A DNA stretch of 64,000 nucleotides from Parvibaculum sp. GTDB lineage: Bacteria; Pseudomonadota; Alphaproteobacteria; Parvibaculales; Parvibaculaceae. Both the position numbers and the translations under genes were made by a program. Numbering within the stretch: the stretch's first letter is position 1; every line of letters begins with the position of its first letter. The notes under the pieces are model-generated. The model was not told the origin of the DNA. It searched no databases and saw nothing but the letters and a program-made list of their open reading frames with translations. The stretch spans positions 1,116,001 through 1,180,000 of the forward strand of contig NZ_JAHBYN010000001.1 of the NCBI RefSeq assembly GCF_019635935.1. Direction: 5' to 3'. Of this stretch, positions 32,493-40,844 are shown piece after piece.

Positions 32493-33200
32493 ATGCGAGT
32501 TCTGCTCATAGAAGACGATAGCGCGACCGCGCAGAGCATCGAATTGATGCTCAAATCGGATGGTTTCAATGTGTACACCACCGACCTCGGCGAAGAAGGG
32601 GTCGATCTGGGCAAGCTTTACGATTACGACATCATCCTTCTCGACCTCAACCTGCCGGATATGAGCGGTTACGAGGTTCTGAAGTCCCTTCGCGTCGGCA
32701 AGATCGCGACCCCGATCCTGATCCTTTCCGGCCTCGCCGGCATCGAAAACAAGGTTCGCGGCCTCGGCTTCGGCGCCGACGACTACATGACCAAACCCTT
32801 CCACAAGGATGAGCTGGTGGCGCGCATTCATGCCGTCGTCCGCCGCTCGAAGGGTCACTCCCAGTCCGTCATCAACACCGGCAAGCTGACCGTCAATCTC
32901 GACACCAAGACGGTCGAGGTCGAAGGCAGCCGCGTGCATCTGACGGGCAAGGAATACCAGATGCTGGAGCTGCTCTCGCTCCGCAAGGGCACCACGCTCA
33001 CCAAGGAGATGTTCCTCAATCATCTCTATGGCGGCATGGACGAGCCGGAACTGAAGATCATCGACGTCTTCATCTGCAAGCTTCGCAAGAAGCTCGCGGC
33101 TTCGACCGGCGGCGATCACTACATCGAAACGGTTTGGGGCCGGGGCTACGTGCTGCGCGACCCGTCCGAAGGGACAATGCAGGCCAAGGCGTCAGCCTGA
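32493..33200 (+). CDS. ctrA: Cell-cycle response regulator CtrA
   Basis: The 235-aa OmpR-type regulator has a receiver domain (1-115) with acidic residues D8/D9, phospho-acceptor Asp51 ([16 protein letters not shown]) and KPF. Its winged-helix DNA-binding domain (about 125-225) contains [20 protein letters not shown] and [20 protein letters not shown]. The latter is nearly invariant among CtrA orthologues. CtrA controls division, methylation, motility and flagellar genes. It is divergent from fliI and adjacent to chpT, which encodes its phosphate donor. Confidence 0.97.
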   Translation: MRVLLIEDDSATAQSIELMLKSDGFNVYTTDLGEEGVDLGKLYDYDIILLDLNLPDMSGYEVLKSLRVGKIATPILILSGLAGIENKVRGLGFGADDYMTKPFHKDELVARIHAVVRRSKGHSQSVINTGKLTVNLDTKTVEVEGSRVHLTGKEYQMLELLSLRKGTTLTKEMFLNHLYGGMDEPELKIIDVFICKLRKKLAASTGGDHYIETVWGRGYVLRDPSEGTMQAKASA

Positions 33201-33228
33201 TCCCGCATATCGCGCGTGTTGCGTTGAG

Positions 33229-33258
33229 GGGGCGTCTCGGGGGGGACGCCCCTTTTTC
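33229..33258 (+). terminator. Terminator after ctrA
   Basis: GGGGCGTC (33229-33236) and GACGCCCC (33244-33251) form a perfect 8-base stem followed by TTTTT. It lies 28 bases after the ctrA stop, between convergent ctrA and chpT, and could act for ctrA. Confidence 0.85.
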
Positions 33259-33281
33259 GTGGGCGCTTGGGCAAGCCCGCC

Positions 33282-33944
33282 TCAAACGCCGGCGCCACCC
33301 TCGGCGAACGACGCTTCGATGACAAAGGCGTCGCCATCCATCCGCGCATCGATCGACAGATCGAGCGAGCGGGCAACAAGGCCCGTGAAATAAGGTTGCG
33401 CGGCGCGGGCGTCGAGAAAACGATCCGCAGCGCGTCCGCCGAGAAATTTGGCGGTCTCTTCGGGAACGCGCGCCGCCTGCCCCGTCGAGCGCACCCTGAT
33501 CGTCGGTTTGGCGAGATCGCCCGCGATCGAAACGGCAACTTCGCCGCCCCGCGGGATCGCAGCCATCCCGATCAGGATCATGTTGAGCAGAAGCTTCACA
33601 TAGTCCTTGCCCATCGTCGCGGCGGGCGCATCCCAGACGAGCGATGCCTTCTCGCCCATCATCAGCCCTTCGGCCACACCTTTCGCGTCCTGAAGGTCGA
33701 GCTCGGCGCCGGCCGATCCTGCGGCCCCGAAGCAGAGACGGGCGAACTGAAGCTTGGCAGAGGCCTGAGCCGCACTCTTGGTGATGAGATCCATCGCATG
33801 GGCCTTCATCTCCGGATCGTCGTCGTCGGCAAGCACCTCAAGCCCGTTCGTGATCGCGCCAACCGGGCTGATCACGTCGTGGCAAACGCGGCTGCACATC
33901 AGGGCAGCCAACTCCAGCGCGGAAACCTCGTCCGTTTCGTTCAT
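33282..33944 (-). CDS. chpT: Histidine phosphotransferase ChpT
   Basis: The 220-aa protein carries LAALMCSRVCHDVISPVGAI, with His22 the phosphorylated residue, in a two-helix dimerisation domain. It also has a degenerate ATPase-like C-terminal domain (YVKLLLNMILIGMAAIPRGG). ChpT passes phosphate from the CckA kinase to CtrA and CpdR. It is convergent with ctrA in the same locus. Start at ATG 33944. Confidence 0.92.
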   Translation of the reverse strand: MNETDEVSALELAALMCSRVCHDVISPVGAITNGLEVLADDDDPEMKAHAMDLITKSAAQASAKLQFARLCFGAAGSAGAELDLQDAKGVAEGLMMGEKASLVWDAPAATMGKDYVKLLLNMILIGMAAIPRGGEVAVSIAGDLAKPTIRVRSTGQAARVPEETAKFLGGRAADRFLDARAAQPYFTGLVARSLDLSIDARMDGDAFVIEASFAEGGAGV

Positions 33945-34069
33945 ATCGAATTGCCCCACAACCCTCGAACGCCCAGAAAGCCTGATAGCATCGCACCGCA
34001 CACAATGCCAGCCCCGCAAGGGCCCCACAAACCCCGAGGCATTGCTGCCTTGACCGGCCCTACCCGCAA

Positions 34070-34930
34070 ATGCTGTTCTCCGCGCCGGCCTCAAACGAAA
34101 CCCCGAAGGAACCGGATGTGACGAGCTCGATTGCCGACAAGGCGGCCCTGACAGACGAATTGCGGCGTATCGCCGTCCAGGCCGGCGCCGCCATCATGGA
34201 CCACTACGACGCAGGCGTGGAGGTGATCCGAAAGGAAGACAACAGTCCCGTCACCGCCGCCGACCACGACGCCGAGGCCATCATTCTCGACGGCCTGCGC
34301 CGCGTCGCACCCGAAATTCCGGTGGTATCGGAAGAGGCGGCCGCAAGCGGACATATCCCCGAATTCGGGCCTCATTTCTTCCTGGTGGATCCTCTCGACG
34401 GCACCAAGGAGTTCATCGGCAAGAACGGCGAATTCACGGTCAATATCGCCCTGATCGAAAATCGCCTGCCGACCGCCGGCGTCGTTTACGCGCCGGCCAA
34501 GGCGCGCATGTTCTTCGGTTACGGGCCGGGCATGGCTTTCGAGCAGAAGATCGCGGCCAATCACGACGGCACGGTACCCGGCGACGACGTCCGCCGCATC
34601 GCGGCGCGCAAACCCGCCGCTGACGGACTTGTGGTCATTGCAAGCCGCACCCACCGCGACCAGAAGACCGATGAATATCTGAACCTCTACAAGGTGAAGG
34701 AGTTTCTCGCCGCCGGATCGTCGCTGAAGTTCTGCATCATCGCTGCCGGCGAGGCCGATCTCTATCCGCGTCACGGCCGCACGATGGAGTGGGACACGGC
34801 GGCAGGCCATGCGGTGCTTGCCGCGGCCGGCGGCACGGTCACCCAGCTCGACGGCACGCCGCTGATCTACGGCAAGGTCGAGCGTGGTCTCGATAATCCG
34901 TTCTTTGTGGCGCGCGGCGCCGGCGCTTGA
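34070..34930 (+). CDS. cysQ: 3'(2'),5'-bisphosphate nucleotidase CysQ
   Basis: The 286-aa inositol-monophosphatase-family protein has all metal-site motifs: DNSPVTAADHDAE (about 58-70), VSEEAAAS, LVDPLDGTKEFI (about 105-116) and the C-terminal MEWDTAAGHAVLAAAGG. It recycles 3'-phosphoadenosine 5'-phosphate from sulfate assimilation. The first 16 residues may not be translated, since a GTG at 34118 is also possible. Strong hairpin downstream. Confidence 0.9.
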   Translation: MLFSAPASNETPKEPDVTSSIADKAALTDELRRIAVQAGAAIMDHYDAGVEVIRKEDNSPVTAADHDAEAIILDGLRRVAPEIPVVSEEAAASGHIPEFGPHFFLVDPLDGTKEFIGKNGEFTVNIALIENRLPTAGVVYAPAKARMFFGYGPGMAFEQKIAANHDGTVPGDDVRRIAARKPAADGLVVIASRTHRDQKTDEYLNLYKVKEFLAAGSSLKFCIIAAGEADLYPRHGRTMEWDTAAGHAVLAAAGGTVTQLDGTPLIYGKVERGLDNPFFVARGAGA

Positions 34931-34940
34931 CGCACCCCGA

Positions 34941-34973
34941 GACCCGGGCCGGTTCAGTGAACCGGTCCGGGTC
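34941..34973 (+). terminator. Hairpin downstream of cysQ
   Basis: A 15-base stem with one G-T pair (GACCCGGGCCGGTTC / GAACCGGTCCGGGTC) and loop AGT lies 10 bases after the cysQ stop. No T-run follows, so it may act as an RNA-stabilising or Rho-assisted terminator. The rest of the gap to 35212 holds a short palindrome (CCCCCGAC-C-GTCGGGGG at about 35033-35049) and no gene. Confidence 0.55.
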
Positions 34974-35212
34974 TGGTGCTGTCGAGGCCGTCGGAAAGGA
35001 TCGGCTCGGTCGGCGCGAACCGGCGAACTGGCCCCCCGACCGTCGGGGGTCCGCGCCGACCCCGCCTGACATCTCTGCCGGCGGAGAGCTGATCGTGAAG
35101 ACAGTTTGCAATCGCCATGCCGCCGATTTCAGGTCTGTTCGCCCCCTCACGGCACGAAACCGCAGGGATTTCGGGGCCCGTTAACGCCGGCCGTACCGGA
35201 TCGGGACGGACT

Positions 35213-35563
35213 TCAGGGCTTCTTGACGAAGGCGCCGGCGGCGTTCTCGACATACTGGCCGGACGGCGTCTTGGCGATCAGCTTCTCGGCGGCGAGCTTC
35301 TCGACCGCGTTGAGCGACGCGCCCGATGTCCGCGCCGCGATCTCCTGATAGGAGGCGCGGCGGCGCAGGTTGATGTCGTCGACAAGCTGGCGAAGTTCCG
35401 GCGTCGGGCTCGACGTCACAATGCCGATATAACCGTTCTGACGTTCGCCGACGAGGCCCTGCGCCTTGGCGGAATCGAGGTCGATCGCGAAGGCGGGAGC
35501 GGCAAAGGCCAGACCGGCCAGAAGTGCCAGCATCGCCACAAGAGATTTTGCAAAGATGGCCAT
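35213..35563 (-). CDS. ydbL: YdbL-family (DUF1318) periplasmic protein
   Basis: The 116-aa protein has a signal peptide (MAIFAKSLVAMLALLAGLAF, cleaved after AFA near 26). It also has the DUF1318 pattern AKAQGLVGERQNGYIGIV, INLRRRASYQEIAARTS. In E. coli YdbL is a periplasmic chaperone-like partner of the YdbH-YnbE bridge. Here the three genes occur in the same order, ydbH-ynbE-ydbL. Start at ATG 35563. Confidence 0.85.
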   Translation of the reverse strand: MAIFAKSLVAMLALLAGLAFAAPAFAIDLDSAKAQGLVGERQNGYIGIVTSSPTPELRQLVDDINLRRRASYQEIAARTSGASLNAVEKLAAEKLIAKTPSGQYVENAAGAFVKKP

Positions 35564-35576
35564 GTCGTTCCGCTCC

Positions 35577-35786
35577 TCAGAACAGGTCGGGGTTGTCGGC
35601 GAGCAACTGGTCGAGGTCACGATCGACCTTGATGCGGATTTCCTGCTCGATCTTGACGTTGAGATTGATCTCAATGGGCTTGTCCGGCGCCTCGATCTTG
35701 ACGGTCGGGTTGCAGCCGGCAACGAACAAGGCAGCGGCCAGTACCGCTGAAAATCGAATGGCGAATTTGGATTGATCTCGATTCAT
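35577..35786 (-). CDS. ynbE: YnbE-family outer-membrane lipoprotein
   Basis: The 69-aa lipoprotein has a lipobox LFVAGC (Cys near 25). The short mature part (PTVKIEAPDKPIEINLNVKI) is the YnbE beta-strand that stacks onto YdbH. An ATGA overlap with the upstream gene ydbH implies coupled synthesis. In E. coli the pair spans the periplasm and helps lipid balance of the outer membrane. Confidence 0.87.
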   Translation of the reverse strand: MNRDQSKFAIRFSAVLAAALFVAGCNPTVKIEAPDKPIEINLNVKIEQEIRIKVDRDLDQLLADNPDLF

Positions 35787-37864
35787 GGTCCCGTCTTGTC
35801 GGCTGGGGGCGTGACCGCCGGGGCGGACTGATCCCTGATGAGCTCCATTGGCCGGAACCCAACGGTACCACGTCGCAGCACGTCCGCAAGCGATCCCTCC
35901 AGCCTCACATTGATGGCAAAGGGATAACCGCTGTAGAGATCGGGGTTCGAACCGCGCAGTCCGAGCCGCAACACAAGCTCGCCATTGGCATTGCCGGACA
36001 AACCGCCCGTCAGCTCGGTGTAATGAAAATTGCGCAATGCATCGGTGAGCAGTTTGGTCTCTTCGCCGGGCGCGATATCGCTGCCCGCGCCGAGATAGAC
36101 GATGATCCCTTCGTCTTCCGCCGCCAGCGCCCCGTCGAGCAGCACAGGATCGCCGTCGCGAAGCACGACGGGAATCGTGCCGCCGATTTGCCCGGTCGCC
36201 GTCAGACCGGGCACCTCGACGATGCGCAACAGCGCCTCGAGATCGACATGTTCGACCGTCAGGTCGAAGCGCGCATCGGCAGCCAGCACATCGGCGCCGC
36301 GCGACACCAGCACCACCTGTCCGCCGGCAAAGGGCCACCGCGCATCGGTGATGCGCAGCCCATCGCGGTCCATGTCGAAAGTGACGACGCCGTTTGCCAG
36401 CGGAAGCCCGGCCTCAAGCATGCGCACACGAAGCGTTTGCGGCCCGCGGGTCCGCGGCGGCAGAAGGCTCGCGAGCTTGACCGTACCGCCGATACCTTCA
36501 AACGATGCCGCCGGCGTGACAAAACCGACATTCTTTAGCGTCGCTTCGCCGGAACTCGCAATTCCGCCCTCCGAGATCGAGATGTCCGCGACATAGGAAG
36601 CATTGCCGCTCATTCGCGTCACTTTGCCAAGCAGAACCGGCAGCAGTGTCTGCAACTCCACCTTGCCCGGCGCGAAACCCAATTCGCCGGCCGCCCGGAA
36701 ATTGCCCTTCTGCGTATCGGCATTGTAGCTGCCGGTGAGGTCGCCGAGCCGCGCCCCGGCAATCGCCGGCAATGCGCTGCGCGCCACAAGGCGCCAGTCG
36801 AGCACCGGCGCGCCGAACGCCACATCGCCCTCGACGCGGACCGGCGCAAACCGCTGCGGCGCAGTCAGATCGTCGATGCGAAGGCCGGAAAGCCCGACCC
36901 GGTAAGGCGATGCTGTCGGACCGCCAAAGCCTTTCGAAACCTTCACAAGACCGGAAAACGATGCCGAACCCGCCGCCGTTTGATGAAGCGCAAATTTATC
37001 GAGATCGATGTCCGCGGTCGCCAACACCTCGTCGGGCGAAATTTCAGCCTCGGCCCGATAGGCGACGACGCCGGTCAGATCGAGGTGGTACGGCGCGAGA
37101 AGCGGCGCCAGCATTTGCGGCCTCAACCCGCCGCGGGCGAACGCCATCGCACCTTCGGCGCGAATATTCCCGGCGCGGCCGGCCGTGTCGTAGTTCCCAA
37201 CAACATGCCCGAGCGCCGTTCCCTCCGCATCGGCCGCCGCGCTGGCGAGGGCAAGATCGAAACCGAACACACCCTCGTTGAGTTCGATGCGGCCAGCCGC
37301 AACAACCGGCGCGAGGCGTGGCGATCCGGTTTCCTCGATCCTCATACCGGGCAGCGATACCGCGATAGCCGTGCCGGACGGCATCACATCCGCCGGACCG
37401 GAGAGCAAAGCCTCGCCCCAGGGCGTCGACAATGCGATCTCGACACGCTCCGCGGCGATCTCCGGCAGCACCAGAGGACCGCCGCCCGCATCGCCCGACA
37501 GCAACGGATCGAGAGCACCGAACGAAATGCCGCCCTCCTCGAGGCGAACGCGAAGCCGGGCCTTGCCGACATCGATCGAACGCACGCGCCCCGACAGAAG
37601 CTCGCCCGCCGAATAGGTCACGGTGACGCTGTCGACGACGGCATCGCCCTCGCCGATGTCGATATCCGCGAGCACGATGCTCCGCAGGCCGAGAAACACG
37701 ACGCGGAAATTCGCCGGGGCAACGCCGCGATCCGACAAGGCCCGCGCAATAGCCTGTTCGGCGACCGCCAGCCGCTCGGTCCACAACCATGCGGCTCCGC
37801 CCGCAGCGACCAGCAGAACAAGTCCAAAAACAACGGCCAGTCTGCGTTTCATGGACATCTGCAT
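35783..37864 (-). CDS. ydbH: YdbH-family intermembrane lipid-transport protein
   Basis: The protein of about 693 aa has one N-terminal membrane anchor (RRLAVVFGLVLLVAAGGAAW). It is followed by a long all-beta region with the repeating groove sequence of AsmA/YdbH-type bridge proteins (TVTYSAGELLSGRVRSIDVG; EGDVAFGAPVLDWRLV). The YnbE and YdbL genes follow. Three ATG codons are close together at the start (37864, 37858, 37852). Identity rests on fold pattern and the conserved three-gene context. Confidence 0.8.
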   Translation of the reverse strand: MQMSMKRRLAVVFGLVLLVAAGGAAWLWTERLAVAEQAIARALSDRGVAPANFRVVFLGLRSIVLADIDIGEGDAVVDSVTVTYSAGELLSGRVRSIDVGKARLRVRLEEGGISFGALDPLLSGDAGGGPLVLPEIAAERVEIALSTPWGEALLSGPADVMPSGTAIAVSLPGMRIEETGSPRLAPVVAAGRIELNEGVFGFDLALASAAADAEGTALGHVVGNYDTAGRAGNIRAEGAMAFARGGLRPQMLAPLLAPYHLDLTGVVAYRAEAEISPDEVLATADIDLDKFALHQTAAGSASFSGLVKVSKGFGGPTASPYRVGLSGLRIDDLTAPQRFAPVRVEGDVAFGAPVLDWRLVARSALPAIAGARLGDLTGSYNADTQKGNFRAAGELGFAPGKVELQTLLPVLLGKVTRMSGNASYVADISISEGGIASSGEATLKNVGFVTPAASFEGIGGTVKLASLLPPRTRGPQTLRVRMLEAGLPLANGVVTFDMDRDGLRITDARWPFAGGQVVLVSRGADVLAADARFDLTVEHVDLEALLRIVEVPGLTATGQIGGTIPVVLRDGDPVLLDGALAAEDEGIIVYLGAGSDIAPGEETKLLTDALRNFHYTELTGGLSGNANGELVLRLGLRGSNPDLYSGYPFAINVRLEGSLADVLRRGTVGFRPMELIRDQSAPAVTPPADKTGP

Positions 37865-38021
37865 GCGTCGCTGTTCGCCTGTCTTTTCCTGCAGGCGCGG
37901 GCCCCGGCGGTCATTGTTTCGCCATCCGCTGCCATCATGATTTCCCCGGTTGAGCTAAACTCTCGCATAATTTGAGGGCGATTCGATGGCGCGAAGCTGC
38001 TGGAGAACAAGGAAAACCGAA

Positions 38022-38669
38022 ATGAAATCCAATACGAGTCTGCAGACATCCACCAGCGGCGCAGCACGCGGCTTTTGGGCCCGGCATCTGGCAGCATCCC
38101 TTGTCGCCATGGCCGCCATCCTGTTCGCGGCAGCGCCCGCCGCATTGGCCCAATCGGAACAACGGCCGGCCGTCGACCGGGGCGAGGCCACATATAGCGA
38201 GGAAGAAATCGTCCGCGAGGCCGGCGACTTTTTCGGCGACGTTTCGAAAGGTCTGGCCGACGCCGTCCACAGCATTTTCGAGCGCTACGGCGAACCCAAC
38301 GCCTATATCAAGGGCGAGGAGGCAGGCGGCGCCTTTGTCGTCGGCCTGCGCTACGGCCAGGGCGAACTGGTGATGAAGAACGGCACCCGCCAGCGCGTCT
38401 ATTGGCAGGGCCCGAGCGCCGGCTGGGACTTCGGCGGCAATGCGGTCAAGAACTTCACGCTGGTCTACAACCTGCCAAATGGCGAGGCGATTTATCAACG
38501 TTTTCCGGGGGTTGAGGGCAGCGCCTTCCTGATCGGCGGCATCGCCATCAACTACCAGCAACGCGATGACATCGTGCTGGCGCCGATGCGGGCCGGCGTC
38601 GGCCTGCGGCTCGGCGCGTCGGTGGGCTATCTGAAATACACCAAATCGCGGGAGTGGCTGCCCTTCTGA
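38022..38669 (+). CDS. DUF1134 secreted lipid-binding-like protein
   Basis: The 215-aa protein starts at ATG 38022 after AAGGAAAACCGAA. It has a signal peptide (about 15-45, LAASLVAMAAILFAAAPAAL, cleavage near ALAQ). The DUF1134 core is next (EESV-like EEEIVREAGDFFGDVSKGLA; YIKGEEAGGAFVVGLRYGQG). DUF1134 resembles SYLF-type lipid-binding domains and is common in alphaproteobacteria. It is divergent from ydbH, so an envelope role is plausible. Confidence 0.85.
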   Translation: MKSNTSLQTSTSGAARGFWARHLAASLVAMAAILFAAAPAALAQSEQRPAVDRGEATYSEEEIVREAGDFFGDVSKGLADAVHSIFERYGEPNAYIKGEEAGGAFVVGLRYGQGELVMKNGTRQRVYWQGPSAGWDFGGNAVKNFTLVYNLPNGEAIYQRFPGVEGSAFLIGGIAINYQQRDDIVLAPMRAGVGLRLGASVGYLKYTKSREWLPF

Positions 38670-38754
38670 CCGGCCTGCAAGGTGGATGCAGGCACCTTTT
38701 TCTGGCAGGCTTGCGCCGGTTTCAAACCCCGCCCGCCCGCGACAAGAGGATCAC

Positions 38755-39447
38755 ATGATCGAGAGCCTGATGCTGATGGCGCTTGGCTTTTTCATCGCGA
38801 CCCTGTTTGCGATCATCGCCGCGCGTCTGGTCTGGCGTCGCGCGGTCAAGGTGACGGAACGGCGCCTCGGCGCGGCCGGCGAGGATGAAATCGCGGGCGT
38901 ATCCCACAACGCCGAACTCGATGCGCTGCTGGCGCGCCAGCGCCGCGAAATCGAACCGCTGCACAACGAAATCGCCGCGCTGAACGAAAAAAGCGAGGCC
39001 CTGCAAGCAGATAGGGACCGGCTGCGGGACGAGGTCGAGGCCGCCAACGCCGAAATTTCGGCGCGCGACGCGCGGGCCGCGGCCCTGGCGCAGGAGCTGA
39101 AATCCATCGGCGCGGCGCTTGCCGAACAGACGAACCGCCAGGATGAAACGCGCCAGACCCTGAAAAACCTCAGCGAAACCGCGGCGCGGCTGGCCGAAGA
39201 CGCCGCCCCGGCCGCCGGCAAGACGCAGCACGCGCCGGAAGCGCTGGCCGACGACAATGGCGAGGCGGACCGGCAGGCGCTGGCGGCCATCGCCGCCTCG
39301 ATCAACCGCATGGATGACGAAAACCGGCAGGAAACCGCCAAAAATGACGGCGATACCGCTGACGACCGGCTGACCGCCGAGGCCCAGCTGGGCGACCGCA
39401 CGCTGGCGGCGCGCATCCGCGCACTTGAGGCCGGCGTCGCCAACTAA
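38755..39447 (+). CDS. Membrane-anchored coiled-coil protein
   Basis: The 230-aa protein has one N-terminal membrane helix (MLMALGFFIATLFAIIAARL) followed by an extended coiled coil at about 55-150 (RQRREIEPLHNEIAALNEKS). The acidic C-terminus contains LGDRTLAARIRALEAGVAN. It resembles envelope or cell-division scaffolding proteins by layout, but no family is recognised. Start at ATG 38755. Confidence 0.65.
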   Translation: MIESLMLMALGFFIATLFAIIAARLVWRRAVKVTERRLGAAGEDEIAGVSHNAELDALLARQRREIEPLHNEIAALNEKSEALQADRDRLRDEVEAANAEISARDARAAALAQELKSIGAALAEQTNRQDETRQTLKNLSETAARLAEDAAPAAGKTQHAPEALADDNGEADRQALAAIAASINRMDDENRQETAKNDGDTADDRLTAEAQLGDRTLAARIRALEAGVAN

Positions 39448-39541
39448 CCCCGCCCGCCCGACCGGCTAGCCCTTTCTTTTCATTGCCGGAATCAGCGCAA
39501 GCTGCTTTGCTCGGACTGGAATTTTACCGGGAGGGCTGACA

Positions 39542-39949
39542 ATGGGTTTCGCATATCCGCTAACCGGAATCGTGACGCTGGTCACGCTTCTCGTCTATTT
39601 CTGGATGGCCTTTGAGGTCGGAAAAGCCCGCGGAAAACATGACGTTCCGGCGCCGCGCATGGACGGGCCGGACGACTTCCTCCGTGTACTGAGGGTCCAG
39701 GGCAACACCGCCGAAACGCTGCTGATCTTCCTGCCGGCGCTCTGGCTCTTCGCGGCCACGGTGGGCGACCTCTGGGCGGCCGCGATCGGGCTGATTTATC
39801 CAATCGGCAGAGTGGTTTACGCCCGCGGCTACTACGCGGCTGCGCTGCAACGCTCGACCGGTTTCACGATCAGCCTGGCCTCGATGGCGGTGCTGACGAT
39901 CGGCGCCCTGATCGCGCTGATCATGCAGGCCGTGTCGATCTACCTGTAG
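39542..39949 (+). CDS. MAPEG family integral membrane protein
   Basis: The 135-aa protein has four membrane helices and the MAPEG motif RVQGNTAETLLIFLPALW (about 49-66) and YARGYYAAALQRSTGF (about 97-112). Members are microsomal-glutathione-transferase-like enzymes that act on hydrophobic electrophiles. Substrate cannot be assigned. Full length. Confidence 0.9.
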   Translation: MGFAYPLTGIVTLVTLLVYFWMAFEVGKARGKHDVPAPRMDGPDDFLRVLRVQGNTAETLLIFLPALWLFAATVGDLWAAAIGLIYPIGRVVYARGYYAAALQRSTGFTISLASMAVLTIGALIALIMQAVSIYL

Positions 39950-39979
39950 ACGCGGACTGCGCTTCGAAAGGCTCCTTCG

Positions 39980-40708
39980 GTGACCAATATTCGCTCTTCG
40001 CTGCTCAAGCGTTTCAACGCCTTGAGACACAGCCGTATCGCGTTGATAAAGCACGAGAATTCGCTCTTTCTGGTCGACCGCGCAAACCGCCTCGACGAGA
40101 AAATGATGGGCGGGCTGGACTGGGAACGGGCTCTACGCGACCGTGCGGTGAAAGAGATAAAGGAGCACAAACTCGACCTTTTCCTCGATGTGGGCGCCAA
40201 TCTCGGCCTCTACACGATCGACCTCCAGCGCCGCGTATCGCCACTGGAAACGCTGGCCTTCGAGCCGCAACCGGACAGCTACAACCAGCTCTGCGGCAAC
40301 ATTTTTGCCAATGGATTGAGTGACTTGGTACGCGCCGAACGGATCGCGCTTAGCGACCGAAGCGGCGAAGCGGTGATGCAGGTCGACAGCGACTCCAACA
40401 TCCATTCCGGCCTTGGCGATGCGGACTTGTACGACAAAAGGAAATTCGACCGCGAAATCCGTGTCCCGCTGGCCCGCTTCGACGACCTCTATACCTTTGA
40501 AAACAGACGCATTTTTCTGAAAATGGACATCGAAGGCCACGAGCTGCAGGCGCTGGCCGGCATGCGCAACCTGCTGACCCGCAACAAGGCCAGCCTGCAG
40601 ATCGAATGCAGCGACCCGCGCATCGACCAACTGAGGGAGCTGATGACCGAATTCGGCTACCGGGCGACCGGCGAGCTCGTTTACGACCGCTTCTTCAGCA
40701 ACCTCTAA
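39980..40708 (+). CDS. FkbM-family methyltransferase
   Basis: The 242-aa protein starts at GTG 39980. The core reads FLDVGANLGLYTIDLQRRVS (SAM motif I), ETLAFEPQPDSYNQLCGNIF and FLKMDIEGHELQALAGM, which are FkbM signatures. These enzymes usually O-methylate sugars or polyketides. No glycan genes are adjacent. The gene ends 23 bases before the island's left repeat. Confidence 0.9.
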   Translation: MTNIRSSLLKRFNALRHSRIALIKHENSLFLVDRANRLDEKMMGGLDWERALRDRAVKEIKEHKLDLFLDVGANLGLYTIDLQRRVSPLETLAFEPQPDSYNQLCGNIFANGLSDLVRAERIALSDRSGEAVMQVDSDSNIHSGLGDADLYDKRKFDREIRVPLARFDDLYTFENRRIFLKMDIEGHELQALAGMRNLLTRNKASLQIECSDPRIDQLRELMTEFGYRATGELVYDRFFSNL

Positions 40709-40730
40709 TACACTGATTTAAAAGGAAAAT

Positions 40731-40747
40731 TGGCGTCCCCTAGGGGA
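40731..40747. repeat. attL: 17-bp duplicate of tRNA-Glu 3' end
   Basis: TGGCGTCCCCTAGGGGA is identical to 55346-55362, the acceptor/CCA end of the intact tRNA gene at the other side of the island. Flanking bases differ on both sides. It lies 98 bases upstream of the integrase start. Confidence 0.9.
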
Positions 40748-40844
40748 TGTGCCTACTATTTGTTCCAAGCTACTGAAAACCCATAAAACCTAGTCATTGC
40801 AACATCTCCGGGCTCAAGTCCCGATTTATATGCGGTGTTAGGAC

